Shown one piece after another: positions 34,135-44,761 of a DNA stretch of 64,000 nucleotides. Position 1 is the first letter of the stretch, and every line of letters begins with the position of its first letter. Under the pieces are notes generated by a model that did not search any database, was not told the DNA's origin, and saw only the letters and a list, made by a program, of their open reading frames with translations. Source of the DNA: Eurosta solidaginis (lineage: Eukaryota > Arthropoda > Insecta > Diptera > Tephritidae); the NCBI RefSeq assembly GCF_040869045.1, contig NC_090319.1, forward strand, positions 358,253,739 to 358,317,738, written 5' to 3'. Made by a program: the position numbers and the translations under genes.

Positions 34135-35500
34135 ATTGCAATTAATCACCCCTATTCTGCATTTCGATTACGTCCCAGTTCTGCGCTCCACTGTAATCGA
34201 AGTTGGGTATTCTGCATTACGACGGAATCGTAACGAGAAGAGGAAGAGCAAATGATTTTTCGAAATCAGCTGATTGTACGGAATGTGTGAACATTGGAAC
34301 AAAATAAATTAAAGAAAATTTGTACAAAATACTGAAAAACGTTTATATTTTATTATCCACGCCAATTTCCACAAAAAAAGCAAGAGAATATATTGCCGCA
34401 GTGTTATATTTTTTTGAATGAAGTGCTTTCATAATTGATAGTGAGTTTTTGTCGTTCTTTTGGCCAATTCCCTACCGTGGCCACCAAGTTTTGTTAAAAC
34501 GGTTTCCTGCACGAATATAGTCGACATTTTCTGAATTTTATGGATGCTAATTTCATTGCACTGGCCTAAATACTTTATATAGATTTATTTATTCTTTCCG
34601 CAAGGATTGTTAATTTTTTTGCTTCAGCTTCCTCTACTCCGGCAGCCTGCTTTGGCATATAAGTGGGCCCAATGAACAGACACAAATTATAGCTGTCTAT
34701 TGTACTGCAGTCAACAGCCGCGGCATTATTTGTGGAGTTAGAAAGCAGCGCATACGAAAATGGCCAGGCGAGAATGGAAAGCCAAATATTGCCAGATTTG
34801 TGTAATCCATTTGAGATGAGTGAGGAATTGTAAGAAATTGAACTTAAAAGTGGTAAAATTTAATGACTTATTTTCTTATTTAGGTTCAAAAAAAACTTTC
34901 GGGTTAATAAGGATGCTTCCAAGTATGTGTTAGATACTTTTGCGGGGCAAATTCGTCCAAGGACTTCGGCATCGACATCTGCCCTTAATATTGTAGTAGC
35001 TGATTTGAGATTATAATATAGAAATGGGAGAGTAAACAGTGTCAAAGTCACTGTCTCCATTTCTGGATGTAATGCAACCAAAATTATGCCCTCAGTGGAT
35101 AACATTTGAACTAAGTGAAGAGAAAATACCAGCGAAGCAAAAATTTTATGCGAAGGCTGGCTTCCCAGGAGTCATCATATCCCGCTTTTGTTGCCATTAA
35201 GTTATCCAACGTCTCATACTGCACTTGTGTTGGAAACATATAAAAAACAATCACCATCAAGCCTTTTACGTTTCTCAACAAGTTTTAGTTATATTTTTGT
35301 TAAAAGTCTGACATAAATTAATAAAAAAATAAAAAGAAAATATTTTTCCGCCAACAAATTTGCAACTTAGAAAAACGGAACTACGATCGAAATGCAGAAT
35401 ACACAAAATCGAACGATTCGAAGTTGGATCGAAAGAGATTGGAATACGGAATACCAAAGTTGCCAAATCGAAAAAATTCCAATGCAGAATTAAAGCAAAT
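34135..35500 (+). mobile_element. PIF/Harbinger-like element, decayed
   Basis: CTATTCTGCATTTCGATTACG near 34152 and the inverse ATGCAGAATTAAAGC near 35480 (also ATCGAAATGCAGAATACAC at 35388) suggest inverted TTCTGCATT ends. It carries a transposase fragment on the plus strand (34880-35190). The boundaries are approximate and the target duplication was not identified. Confidence 0.4.
34880..35190 (+). pseudogene. PIF/Harbinger-like transposase fragment
   Basis: The plus strand reads FRVNKDASKYVLDTFAGQIR, then PRTSASTSALN, the first helical region of HARBI1-like transposases. After a frame break near 35010-35040 it reads LSPFLDVMQPKLCPQWITF and ELSEEKIPAKQKFYAKAGFP, the segment that normally precedes the first catalytic Asp (usual form G.IDGTHI). 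The DDE motif itself is not found. Two frame changes and a shortened middle make it a pseudogene. The family is recognised by motif order only. Confidence 0.6.
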
Positions 35501-36229
35501 AACTTTAAAATTTGAAATAAACTAAATAATTACACATTTTATGATATCGAATAAAGTCCCCAAATTTTTGTGAGTAGTCACTCTAATATTAATATAATAT
35601 AATTTGAAATATTTTGCACATTAAGTTCAATTCTCTGTATGTATATTTATTATGTTTGTATGTGTATCTGACTATGCTTGCTCAATCTTTTTTTTATGCG
35701 CAGCCACTATTCGTCGCTTCGTATCGTCGCGAGCTTTTAAACGGCAAGGCCAATCAAACCTATAAAATAATTAAATATGCATTTTCATATTTGTATATTC
35801 ACACATTATTATGGCGGATCATATTGTGTGAACAACGCTCATAGCAGATTCAAATTTTGCTTAAAATATCGAAATTCTTAACACACATTGCGTATTGCTG
35901 GGAAAACTTTCTTCAACTTTCCAAGCATGGCCAAAAGATGTACTTACTGATCATATATCCCTAGAGCAAGATTTAAGGTTGAGAAGGCGTGCCATGGTAT
36001 CGCGATCGCATATAAGCCTGGCTAAAATTACTTATGGTGCTGCAGTTTAACTATATTTTATTATGGAATCTCCACTTACTTCAGATTAACAAATCTGATA
36101 TATAATCTAATTTTACCGACTGCTACGCCTCCTACACAAGTGGACGGCAAAACTTAAAATACTGCAATCTCGGTAAAACTTGGTACATAAGTTTAAGGTA
36201 ATCTAAAATGCAAAGTTGCATACTTTTTT
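35501..36229. other. Unassigned AT-rich DNA
   Basis: No gene or element recognised; frames such as 35614-35844 lack motifs. Confidence 0.3.
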
Positions 36230-37648
36230 TAAAGTTATTAATGAGGGTATTAATAATGGTTTTAAAAGGGAGTGGCCCTTAGTTGTGTATGTGAAGGCGT
36301 TTTCGAGATATCGGCCAAAATGTGGACCAGGGTGACCCAGAACGTCATATTTCGGGTACCGCTAATTTATTTATATATGTAATACCACAAACAGTATTCT
36401 TGCCAAGAATCCAAGGGCTTTTGATTTGGCCCAGCAGAACTTTTTCCTTTTCTTCTACTTAATATGGTAGGTGTCACACCCATTTTACAAAGTTTTTTCT
36501 AAAGTTATATTTTGCGTCAAAAAACCAATCCAATCACCACGTTTCATCCGTTTTTTCGTATTTGGTATAGAATTATGGCATTTTTTCCATTTTTCGAAAT
36601 TTTCGATATCGAAAAAGTAGGCGTGGTCATAGTTGGATTTCATCCGTACTTAATATCAAAATAGAGTGAGTTCAGATAAGTAGGTGAACTAAGTTTAGTA
36701 AAGATATATCGATTTTTGGTCAAGTTATCGTGTCAACGGCCGAGCGGAAGGACAGACGGTCGACTGTGTATAAAAACTGGGCGTGGCTTCAACCGATTTC
36801 GCCCATTTTCACAGAGAACAATTATCGTCATAGAAGCTATGTGCTTACCAAATTTCACAAGGGTTGGTAAATTCGACTTATGGCATTAAATTTAATGAAA
36901 TGAAAAAAGGCGGAGCCACGGCCATTTTTCAAATTTTGTTTTATTTTTGTATTTTGTTGCACCATATCAGTACTGGAGTTGAATGTTGACATAATTTACT
37001 TATATACTGTAAAGATATTCAATTTTTTTTTAAAATTTGACTTAAAATTTTTTTAAAAGTGGGCGTGTTTGTCATCCGATTTTGCTAATTTTTATTTAGG
37101 ATCCATATAGTAATAGGAGTAACGTTCCTGCCAAATTTCATCTTGATATCTTCAACGACTGCCAAATTACAGCTTGCAAAACTTTTAAAATACCTTCTTT
37201 TAAAAGTGGGTGTTGCCACGCCCGTTGTCCAAAATTTTGCTAATTTTCTATTCTGCGTCATAGGGTCAACCCACCTACCAAGTTTCATCGCTTTATCCGT
37301 CTTTGGTAATGATTTATCGCACTTTTTCGGTTTTTCGAAATTTTCGATATCTAAAAAGTGGGCGTGGTTATAGTTCATTTTAAACAGCTATACGAGAGAT
37401 GAGTGCCCAGGAACTTATATAACAAATTTAATTAAGATACCTCAAAATTTACTCAAGTTATCGTGTTTATGGACAGACGGACGGACGGACGGACGGACAG
37501 GGCTAAATTACTTTCTTTTTTCGCCCAGATCATTTTGATATATAGAGAAGTCTGTATCTATCTCGATTAGTTTATGCCGTTACGGTGTACCGTTATGCGA
37601 ACAAAATTAATATACTCTGTGAGCTCTACTCAGCTGAGTATAAAAAAA
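36230..37648 (-). mobile_element. Family A repeat, 3'-truncated
   Basis: The copy starts inside the last tandem module (GGTTTTAAAAGGGAGTGGCCC), so the hairpin/AACAAGTAAGG end is missing. The other end is intact: CTCTACTCAGCTGAGTATAAA. It has (GGAC)6 at about 37475-37499, GGGCGTGG motifs and the CCCGTTGTCC variant of the central motif. Confidence 0.8.
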
Positions 37649-38248
37649 ATCCCAATACTTTTGTACTGCAATTCCAGACTAATAGGAACAGTCTTTCAAA
37701 TAAAGATAAATAATTGTGAGCTTAAAATCGCCTCACTGTAAGTCTATATTCAAAAGTCATAATTCAATTGGTCTTCGCCTTGGATATTCATTCCAGAGTT
37801 CGATAGAAGCAAATTTCGACACAAATTGGTCCACTCTTACATACAACACTACATACGTTGATATATTTTGATATATTTTAAAGCGGGCTCCAAACCGTAC
37901 ACATTTATTAAGAAAATTCTAAGCGAGAAGATTATTTTACTTTAAAATAATGACTTAATTAAAATAAATTGCTTGCTTCCATTAAAAAGTTTAAACATTA
38001 AATGGCCATTATTTTTAAATATTATTTTTAAACCACGTCTACGACTGCACTGTCAATCCATCAAATTTGATCTGCTATAATTTTAATAATTTGTCTACCA
38101 CATTTGCATGCAATTTAGTAGTTTTGCTGTACTTTTGTTGTTTGTGCTTAATACAATACTTGCTAGGAATGCTATTGCACACAAAGCGGCTACTCGTTTA
38201 GGATAAGTTTGTGGTGATTAAAAATTGTATCTGCCCTGTAGTTTATAC
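37649..38248. other. Unassigned AT-rich DNA
   Basis: No gene or element recognised. Confidence 0.3.
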
Positions 38249-38769
38249 TGTAACGAATTTTGGGAAACTCCTGATAATTATGCACCTTCTGTTAACGTTC
38301 GATTCGCTGAACTGTCGAATAAATAACTCCAATATTCAGTATTGCAAAATGGTCTTTATTTTGATTACTTTGGGAGTAGTACAATTATACTTCACAAATA
38401 GCGTGTTTAAATCAAACTCAATCAGTTATAACTCAGGTTGTGCTGCTTTTATACTCCCTGTTGCCTCGTTCGCATATTTCTCCTAAGGTCTAGAATTTTC
38501 ACGAACATGGAAAAACTGTATCGCATACTTGGCTATTTAGCTATATGCGGGTGTATGTGTGAGTAACAAGTTCTGCCCTTAGCTGATGACTACATATGTG
38601 TATGTGAGATACTCGCTTTGCTTTAAGCTGCTGGTTATGTGTGTGGAATATTCTTCGTTGCCTTGTACATAAGTGTGGCTGCTTGCTTTAGTGTGTACAT
38701 GTAGATAAGTGTGGCTGCTTGCTGTTTTTTTGTTGTGATTATTTACTAACAGCATAGACACTCGCAACA
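38249..38769 (-). mobile_element. Solo LTR of a gypsy-like retrotransposon
   Basis: On the minus strand it runs TGTTGCGAGTGTC ... TTCGTTACA (TG...CA), 521 bp. It has a TATAAAA-type promoter word (GAGTATAAAAGCAGC on the minus strand), an AATAAAGACCATTTTGC signal region and the GAATATTGGAGTTATTTATT block shared with the LTRs at 53478 and 55762. The flanks are ATAC (38245-38248) and ATAT (38770-38773), a near 4-bp duplication. No internal retroviral-type genes are attached. The copy at 1-582 is the closest relative. Confidence 0.85.
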
Positions 38770-38989
38770 ATATGTATATATAAAACAAAAGTTACCGCGG
38801 CTTTTGCCGAACAATGAGACCTGGTTGAGGCTGATCAAACAGAAACTTTCAAGTGCCTCGCACTATTGATATTTCGATGATGTGGAAGCTCCCAGCTGTA
38901 AATTATTACAATCTTTGAGTAGCAAGCTTTAAAAAAATATTCGACAGGTGCAAAAGACTGAATCATGTAACCAACTCTTAGAGAACTGC

Positions 38990-39830
38990 TACTATCGTTT
39001 AGTATCAGTCATACGTCTCCCAAAGACCACAGAGCCATTAGTTTAACACCATCTCATTTTAGAGCCTAGTATATGTGTATATAAAGACCAACATGGATGA
39101 AAAACTGTTCTCCAAAACACAGCATGCGTACACCAAAGTCAAGTTGACAGACACAGGATGGCTAAAAGCATTGAAAACGCCTTGGAATATAAGGAGTACT
39201 TAGGCAGTTCGATGTGGGACCCGTCAAATTTACGGCGTAAGCATAAGCAATTCCTGCACAGAATCGAGATAGAAAGAAATATACATCTAAATTGGGTTCG
39301 TGGGCATGGGTCAATATATGGAAATGAAAAAGCAGATGAGCTAGCTAAACGGGGCCTATCATTCGAAACTTGTTCTGTAGACTTAACAACAGGTTGAGCG
39401 AGATTAAAAAAAAGGTGCAATCTGCACCTGATCGCCCAAGCACGAATGTCGTGGAACCAAACGCGGGGCTGCAAAATGTCGAAAATGATGCGCAGGTCTT
39501 AAGGCCTTAGACTAAAAAAGTGGCGGATATTCTGACTGGAGTAGGAAACAATCGAGCACTTTTGTCTTCGTTCCCTGCAATCACAAGTCTAAGTCTAAGA
39601 TATTAGGAGTGATACAGCGATAGATATAGGAGCAGCAATTATCATAGTTCCTAGAAAGCTTCAATTTTTTGCCAAGACGACAGAGTTAATTTATAATATG
39701 TCTTGGTTTCTGATATAGTTTTTCAGTTTGTTCGTTGGACAAACTTCTGTTAACATAGTGGACCAATCAGTCAATGTGAGGTACTCACGGATCAGCCAGT
39801 TCAACCCAAGCTAACTACAGTAGCAGTGCC
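38990..39830 (+). pseudogene. Internally deleted RNase H LINE
   Basis: The first part (39000-39205) matches the RT-coding start of the LINE at 50952: AAAAACTGTTCTCCAAAACA, CACAGCATGCGTA. It then jumps directly into the end of RNase H: HLNWVRGHGSIYGNEKADEL, with catalytic His and Asp intact, within one frame (39158-39397). The RT palm and most of RNase H are missing. The cysteine-rich tail is degenerate, and the 3' end reads GATCAGCCAGTTCAACCCAAG. Compared with the other copy the deletion is about 0.8 kb. It is non-functional. Confidence 0.75.
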
Positions 39831-40738
39831 AAAGTCAAGAACACGCGAATATAAGCGAATCGCAATGTCGTTAAGATAAGTGGTCAATCAGTTGCGACTG
39901 TATTTAATTTATTTTTGTACTTAAATTTCGAATTTTATAATAATTGAAGTATGTGATGCCATTTGCTTTTCCTGCATATTAAGTATCTAGTACTTAAGGA
40001 ATGCGTGTTTCACGCTATCTTATACTTCACTGTAATTCCCTAAATTTTGTCAAATGTTTGTGTTTTTAAACGGTTTTATTTAGGTTGACTTGACAGGCTG
40101 CACGGCTGCACGGCCGGCCGTTGTGAACGAATTTTGTAATTAAAATTTAAGTAACTTCCCGATAAGATACAAGCGTGAAACTTGGAATATAGTTCAGAAC
40201 CCCATGACAATGGAATAATACGAAAAAAATCGTCGATAGGTGGCGCAAGGATCGAGATATTCACAAAATCGTATTTGTGGTCCAATTTGGCTCATATTTG
40301 GAACATACAATACATACAAGAATAGAAGGCGACCTGTGAATAAAATAATTTAAAAAAATGGGGACATTTCCCCCAAAAAGGTCGAGAAATTTTATTTTTC
40401 AAATACTTTGCAGAACAAAAATGAAATATCCAAAGAAAAAAAATATTCAAATGTTCTATACTTTAAGTATTTGAAAAATAAAATTTTGTATGGAAAATCT
40501 CCAAGTCCAAGGTGTGGATATGAAAAAATCTAGCATCAATACTGCTAGCCATTTTTCTCTCAACGGAATATCATAGAGAGTCAAATTTTGCGTATGTGCT
40601 TTTCCTTGCGTGCAAAAATGTGCTCCAGAACATTTTTTTTTGCACGGTTTTTACAACAATTTTAAAAATAGAAATTTATTTCACAGAAACAAAAAATGTG
40701 CTCTTAAAGAGTTTTTAATTACAAGAAAATTGGTGTTT
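39831..40738. other. Unassigned DNA
   Basis: No gene recognised apart from the inverted repeat at 40388-40485. A GC-rich word, CTGCACGGCTGCACGGCCGG, lies at about 40098. Confidence 0.3.
40388..40485. repeat. Perfect 21-bp inverted repeat
   Basis: AATTTTATTTTTCAAATACT plus T at 40388-40408 is matched exactly by its inverse at 40465-40485, with a 56-bp A-rich loop. It could be a tiny foldback element or a hairpin; no target duplication is evident. Confidence 0.65.
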
Positions 40739-40746
40739 GAATTGTC

Positions 40747-41222
40747 GGCAAAAATCTAGTTGAGGGGTCGACTGCTAATACGCTACCAAAAATATCGAGA
40801 GAGGTGTCAAAAAAAGGCGTATTGACCTCGACAACAATAATCCGAAGGCGGAAAAAAATTGTATCTCTGCCGGGAGATATTTGCAGTTGAAGTTGGCTAT
40901 TTTCATGCAGTTGTTGTAATGTTGTTGTACCTACAAAAAAAATTCTAAACATAAGTGTTTTGCGCGGATATAGTTTTGGTATCCAAACCGGTGTTGGATC
41001 CATCCAGGTTAATTTTTTTTAAGCGCGGCCGAAGGCCTCCAATGCAGAAAAGTGTTCTGCGGGTTATTTTTCGGTTTTTTTTTTTTAAATCTTTTGAATG
41101 AGTTAAAATTTTTCTTTTCCGCCTTCGTATTATTAATACCGAGGTCAATACGCGTCGTTTGACACCCCTCTCGATAATTTTGGCAGCGTATTAGCAATCG
41201 ACCCCTCAACTAGACTTTTGCC
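40747..41222. mobile_element. MITE with ~115-bp TIRs and 8-bp target duplication
   Basis: The left arm GGCAAAAATCTAGTTGAGGG, GTCGACTGCTAATACGCTAC, GCGTATTGACCTCG, CGAAGGCGGAAAA is matched in order by the inverse of the right arm. The direct repeat GAATTGTC (40739-40746 and 41223-41230) is exact. Length is 476 bp. An 8-bp duplication fits hAT or P-type elements. No coding capacity. Confidence 0.9.
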
Positions 41223-41230
41223 GAATTGTC

Positions 41231-41994
41231 AAAATCGGTGGAGCCTTCGGCTGCTATTCAACTTTAAAAGAAAAAGGACAAAGAAACTTCAAATAGCGAT
41301 CATTAAGGATACAATATTTTTTGGAAAAATCGAAGACGATCATTTGTTTGTATTATCGATAGCTATCAAATAATATCTTTGTTGCTCAAAAATCACTTTC
41401 AGAAATTTTCACTCTGTGTCTTTAAGCATTACATTTATTTACATTGTTATTATTAAGTACATTGTTTTATTAAAATTATATAAGTATGAAATGTACACAC
41501 CCAGTGATGATAAAAGTACCAAATAAAAAATACAAAAAGTATTTAAAAACAGAATACATACCGTCGGCCGCTTGCCAAAAGCATGAATGTACAAAAATGA
41601 AAATGTTGGGAAATCGAGTTTCAAAGTTTATTGCTCTCTCAAAATTAGAAGAATTAGTTTCTAGTGTAAAAATGTACTTATACTATATATTATACTCACA
41701 CTATGCCCTTTTAACTGAGATAATTGTTCTGTTCGCATACCTTCTATTCTCCGAGATTTAGCACATTCATTTTTCTGACACAACAAAAATTTCAAAAGCT
41801 GATATATTTTTTGTTATCACATCTATACAAAAAAAAATTAACAGTAGTCGGATCAGGTTAATCTGCTCATGCTTTCTATGCATTTTGATGTGCTGAATCC
41901 GAATAAGCTATAAGAATTGGCCCAACTGGACATTGTATGGCCTTAACGTCAAAAGTCGTAAAAAAAATCACCACAGATTGATTTTTAAATAACA
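41231..41994. other. Unassigned DNA
   Basis: A 91-codon plus-strand frame (41486-41761) starts MKCTHPVMIKVPNKKYKKYL but shows no known motif and ends in a hydrophobic stretch. No promoter or splice evidence was found; I do not call a gene. Confidence 0.3.
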
Positions 41995-43090
41995 CTAGAA
42001 AACCCGGCAGACGTTGTCTTGCCCTAAATTTGGCCTCTGCATACATTTTAATAAGCTTTTTCCGTCTGACTCTGCCCTCCCCCCCTGTTCACATTTTCCT
42101 AATCCTTTTATTCACTCCTCCCTCCGTCGTTTTCGCTTCATCTATCTCCATCTTCGTCTCATTCTGTCTCTTTCTGAATCTCCTTCTCTCTTTTCTCTTC
42201 TCTCAATTCCTTCTCATTCTTCTGCATCCCTTATTGCCTGTCCCAGAGGGTGGTATGTATTATATTCCAGTCCCAGTCCCAGTCCCACTCCGAGTCTCAG
42301 TCCCAGTCCTAGTCCTAATCCCAGTCCCAGTCCGTCTCTGGATAATATATTACTCTGTACCAAAGCACTCATCGACAGCTTTCATTTGATATCCATATTG
42401 TATAAACACTGTCTAGGCATTCACTGACCCACGTTTTGGCCTATATCTCGAGACCCTGTACCTGTAGTAACCACCGCGTGAGGTTTACGCAACTTGTGGT
42501 AAAGTTTGAACAAAATCGGCCGACGCATCTCTTCAAACACCGGCGACCAACTAACACACATTTTAGCCTTTCTTTTTATATATATATATTTTTATTTTTC
42601 ACACTTCACTATAATATTAAAACGAAATGCAGATTTTCGTTGCTTTTGAAATTCGGCTTAAAAATTTCACATGGAACAACTAAAGACTCTCGTGTATTAA
42701 AAAAAATGTCATAGTACCTCCAACCGCGGTCCCCCTAAGAACCCCCCTCTCGGCGGGCCTGGTATGTGCTATACTTGATATCATTCGCTATAATATTTTT
42801 TATTGATATGCAGGTTGTTTAATTAAACACCAAGCAATTACACGGGAGTATATCCGCACCACCTGAAAATATGAGTGCCACTGCGTATACGTAATATTTT
42901 AATATTACGTATAAACAAATAAAAAAATTGCAATAACATAATATTGCGACTATAAACTGAGATATAGCCTATCCTATATTTCAAGTTAGATCAAACTACA
43001 CACGGAGTGCAAAACAAATTCAAAATCGGTTCAGTAGTTTAGGAGTTCATTGGCCTCAAACCTGTGACACGTGTTTTTTATATATTAAGA
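41995..43090 (-). mobile_element. Non-autonomous Helitron, complete
   Basis: On the minus strand it starts TCTTAATATATAAAAAACAC at 43090 (preceded by A) and ends CTAG at 41998-41995 (followed by T), next to a GGCA...TGCC hairpin. Length is about 1.1 kb. The 5' 350 bp match the Helitron at 18094 closely, and the 3' part (pyrimidine-rich on the plus strand, CAGTCCCAGTCC runs at 42265-42335) matches 22588 and 18094. The Ser/Pro-rich 137-codon frame at 42014-42427 is a product of the CCCAGT repeat. Confidence 0.85.
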
Positions 43091-43269
43091 TTAGGGCCAA
43101 GTCAAGACCTGCTATGCCAATTCCGTTGGCTGATTGGGATTCGGAGCATCACAGTACTTGGGAAAACATCCGCGGCTTTGACTTATCGAGAAAGTATGCA
43201 TGTAAATAAAAAAAGTTACACATTCAATTCAATTTCATATACACTAATGTGTTTTTATTTAAGATATTA

Positions 43270-43480
43270 TTGCAAACATAGAACTAGTTCTTATTCTCAT
43301 CAGAATCATCTGAAATGTTGGGTTCGGAAAAAGCATTGTCCTCAAGATAAAAATAATGATATTATTTTGGTATAACCAGTTTTTCACACAATTTTTCCAA
43401 GTATTTTAGTTTTGATTCGGGAAGAGGCAACGGCTTCGAATAAACCGGTTTACCTTCAATTAAACAACAATTTTTTTAGG
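43270..43480 (-). pseudogene. C-terminal relic of a transposon-like protein
   Basis: The minus strand reads GKPVYSKPLPLPESKLKYLE, then KLCEKLVIPK, one TAA, YHYFYLEDNAFSEPNISDDS and DENKN followed by a stop. The pattern of a proline/leucine linker, a short helix with Ile-Pro and Tyr-His, and an acidic tail resembles the C-termini of some DNA-transposon proteins. The upstream part is too decayed to read. It is one frame apart from the single stop, so the reading is probably right even though the family is not known. Confidence 0.4.
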
Positions 43481-44164
43481 ATATTAAGCTATTCAAAATT
43501 CTTCATCGGTATAATTTTTTTGAAGAATACCAGGCACGTACATATACCCGAACGATCGAACATACGAATATGTGCTGTTCTTATTTTTTTTCAAAAATTT
43601 TAAAAATTGTTTAACCATATCAACGAATGTGTCATACAATGTGTCACATTAATTTTTCTTGCTGAACTTTGTGTGATTGAATTATACAGTCGTGAAAATG
43701 GCATACCAAATTATTGGGGTTTCCATGTACGTAAGAAGCTCTAGATTTAAGTAGAACCTAGAGAATCTAAGGAGTAATCCAAAGAGGCCTCTAACACAAA
43801 ATCGGAAAAACTGCACATTCATGCTTCTGGCTAGCGGGCGACGATACATACTTTCGAAAATACTTTGAAGTCGAAAGCTTACATTTTGGTATTATTAAGC
43901 ACTGTACGCAGATTAAAAGCAAGCATGAAAATAGCAGTAGGCACAAAATTTTGGCATTTCACGATGCATTTTATACATGTATAACGCTTTTATAAAAATA
44001 AAACAAAATTTATGAAACTTTTTGATACCATTTTTTTAAATAAGAAACTAGTCGAGAAGGCTGTTCTCGAAAAAACTAGACGCGGGAGAAACAGGCGAAG
44101 GAGGCAACTGAGCGTAAATAACCTGCACAGTCTGGGAAAGAGTTACTCAATTTGATTTTAAAAC
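43481..44164. other. Unassigned AT-rich DNA
   Basis: No gene or element recognised. Confidence 0.3.
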
Positions 44165-44282
44165 GTTGAGAAAAAAAAACGGGAGAAAAGGCTTTGACGA
44201 GATTTACAAGGTATAATCGAAACAGCTGTCGCCTTGTCCGTCCTGATGTCACGTTATTTAAATTTTTCCGAAATTATTAAAT
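44165..44282 (+). mobile_element. SINE tail, same family as 25.0-25.6 kb
   Basis: CGGGAGAAAAGGCTTTGACG, GATTTACAAGGTATAATCGA, AACAGCTGTCGCCTTGTCCG and TCCTGATGTCACGTTATTTA match the SINE body at 25031-25210 in opposite orientation. It contains the GCGACA stretch that the second 25-kb copy lacks. The tRNA-like head is missing (5' truncation). Confidence 0.7.
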
Positions 44283-44425
44283 AAGTTGAAAGTAAAGTTC
44301 GCGAATAATTTCAATAATGAAGTTCTACTACCATAGTGGTGCTGTAAATAAAGCTCATTTTGCATACAGAACAATTGAGCTTATTTATTTGACAGTTTAG
44401 TGATTCAAACGATAACAAAAGTTCG
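44283..44425 (+). mobile_element. LTR-like fragment
   Basis: AATAAAGCTCATTTTGCATA, then TTGAGCTTATTTATTTGACAG and TTTAGTGATTCAAACGATAAC, correspond to the R/U5 part of the LTRs at 53478 and 55762 but are clearly diverged. Only this part is present, so it is a relic of a related LTR family. Confidence 0.45.
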
Positions 44426-44761
44426 TGGTGAGCGAAAGTTGAATGCGGGAAAGGATGATATCGAGGTTAACACTTTAGAGGAACGCTCATCTCTATATAG
44501 AATATTAAGATCGGCAAACGAACCAGGAAATAATTTGTATACACATTAATACATAGCCATTTATATTTACACAAAAGAGCTGCCAGTTTTTGTTAGACTA
44601 CTTATGTCGTAAATGTCGTTTAGCCAAAACGTGAATGGCATTTAAAATAATTTTCTTACCTGTGACTAAGTTGCTATCACCGTCGCTGTGCGAATACGGC
44701 AGCTACTTAGAAGCATGTTAAAGGCCTAGTATTCAAAACACAGCTGACATATCTAATATAT
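44426..44761. other. Unassigned DNA
   Basis: No gene or element recognised. Confidence 0.3.

Noticed and set aside
34860..35105. 81-codon minus-strand frame
   Set aside because: It is the reverse shadow of the Harbinger-like transposase on the plus strand.
42014..42427. 137-codon Ser/Pro-rich frame
   Set aside because: It lies in a Helitron and comes from a CCCAGT-type repeat and pyrimidine tract.
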